This document shows, in pieces, positions 63,880-64,000 of a stretch of 64,000 nt of DNA. The stretch covers positions 744,001 through 808,000 of the forward strand of contig OY829369.1 of the NCBI GenBank assembly GCA_963691775.1, read 5' to 3'. Position 1 is the first letter of the stretch; each line of letters starts with the position of its first letter. Source of the stretch: JAZBPO01 sp963691775 (GTDB taxonomy: Bacteria; Pseudomonadota; Gammaproteobacteria; Pseudomonadales; Azotimanducaceae). The notes under the pieces were generated by a model. That model saw only the letters and a list, made by a program, of their open reading frames with translations. It did not search any database and had not been told where the DNA came from. A program made the translations under genes and the position numbers.

Positions 63880-64000
63880 ATGGATAAAGTGAAAGATCTG
63901 CTCGTGGTCATGGACCGGCCAAAGCAGCGCCAGCTAGCGCTGCAAAGAGGCATCGCGCTCGCCAAGCAGCTTGGCGCACGTCTGCACCTCGCAGCATTCG
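63880..64000 (+). CDS. Universal stress protein (UspA/UspE-like), N-terminal part
   Basis: The first 40 codons are visible before the window ends: MDKVKDLLVVMDRPKQRQLALQRG and LAKQLGARLHLAAF. This is the first strand and helix of a universal stress protein domain, with the UspE-like variation (VVMD at the end of the first strand). Such proteins bind nucleotides and help the cell survive stress. ATG 63880 is the first start in frame after the divergent gap with the MBL gene (63716-63879). The rest, and whether there is a tandem domain, is outside the window. Confidence 0.7.
   Translation, partial: MDKVKDLLVVMDRPKQRQLALQRGIALAKQLGARLHLAAF

Overview
The window is GC-rich DNA, densely packed with genes, from a Gram-negative bacterium. 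The strongest sign is a two-partner (type Vb) secretion locus with an outer-membrane TpsB transporter and a TpsA exoprotein. Gene content (acyl-CoA dehydrogenase, luciferase-like oxidoreductases, Na+/solute symporter, universal stress protein) would fit a marine or soil proteobacterium, perhaps gammaproteobacterial. That placement is inference. No rRNA, tRNA, CRISPR array, insertion sequence or integrase was recognised.

Left arm (1-6114): the tail of a luciferase-like oxidoreductase is followed by what looks like a glucosylglycerate module. It holds a HAD phosphatase and a GT81-type glucosyl-3-phosphoglycerate synthase (ATGA overlap), a convergent GH13_18 phosphorylase of the glucosylglycerate/sucrose phosphorylase type, and a divergent Na+/solute symporter. 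Together they could make, salvage and perhaps import the compatible solute glucosylglycerate.

6115-13198: after a repeat-bearing gap, a STAS-like protein and an XRE regulator lie divergent to a complete coenzyme F420 locus: NADPH:F420 reductase, CofE, CofD, CofC (the last three coupled by GTGA overlaps) and a fused CofG-CofH FO synthase (FbiC). Luciferase-like oxidoreductases that may use F420 lie on both sides (1-327 and 14840-15688).

13211-19186, minus strand: MFS transporter, luciferase-like oxidoreductase, fatty acid desaturase, metallo-beta-lactamase-like protein and acyl-CoA dehydrogenase. A nine-unit, 15-bp tandem repeat lies at 16826-16960.

19329-61597, minus strand, read from right to left: a large membrane Ser/Thr kinase with an N-terminal array of threonine motifs and a C-terminal formylglycine-generating-enzyme-like domain; a TpsB transporter; and one open frame of 35.8 kb coding for an 11,946-residue TpsA exoprotein. 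More than half of the window is this single gene. It carries large, nearly identical internal duplications of 0.9-2.9 kb, all in frame, and ends with a two-cysteine loop instead of a recognisable toxin. A strong UUCG-loop terminator follows it.

Right arm (61740-64000): two metallo-beta-lactamase-fold hydrolases in convergent orientation, and the start of a universal stress protein cut by the window edge.
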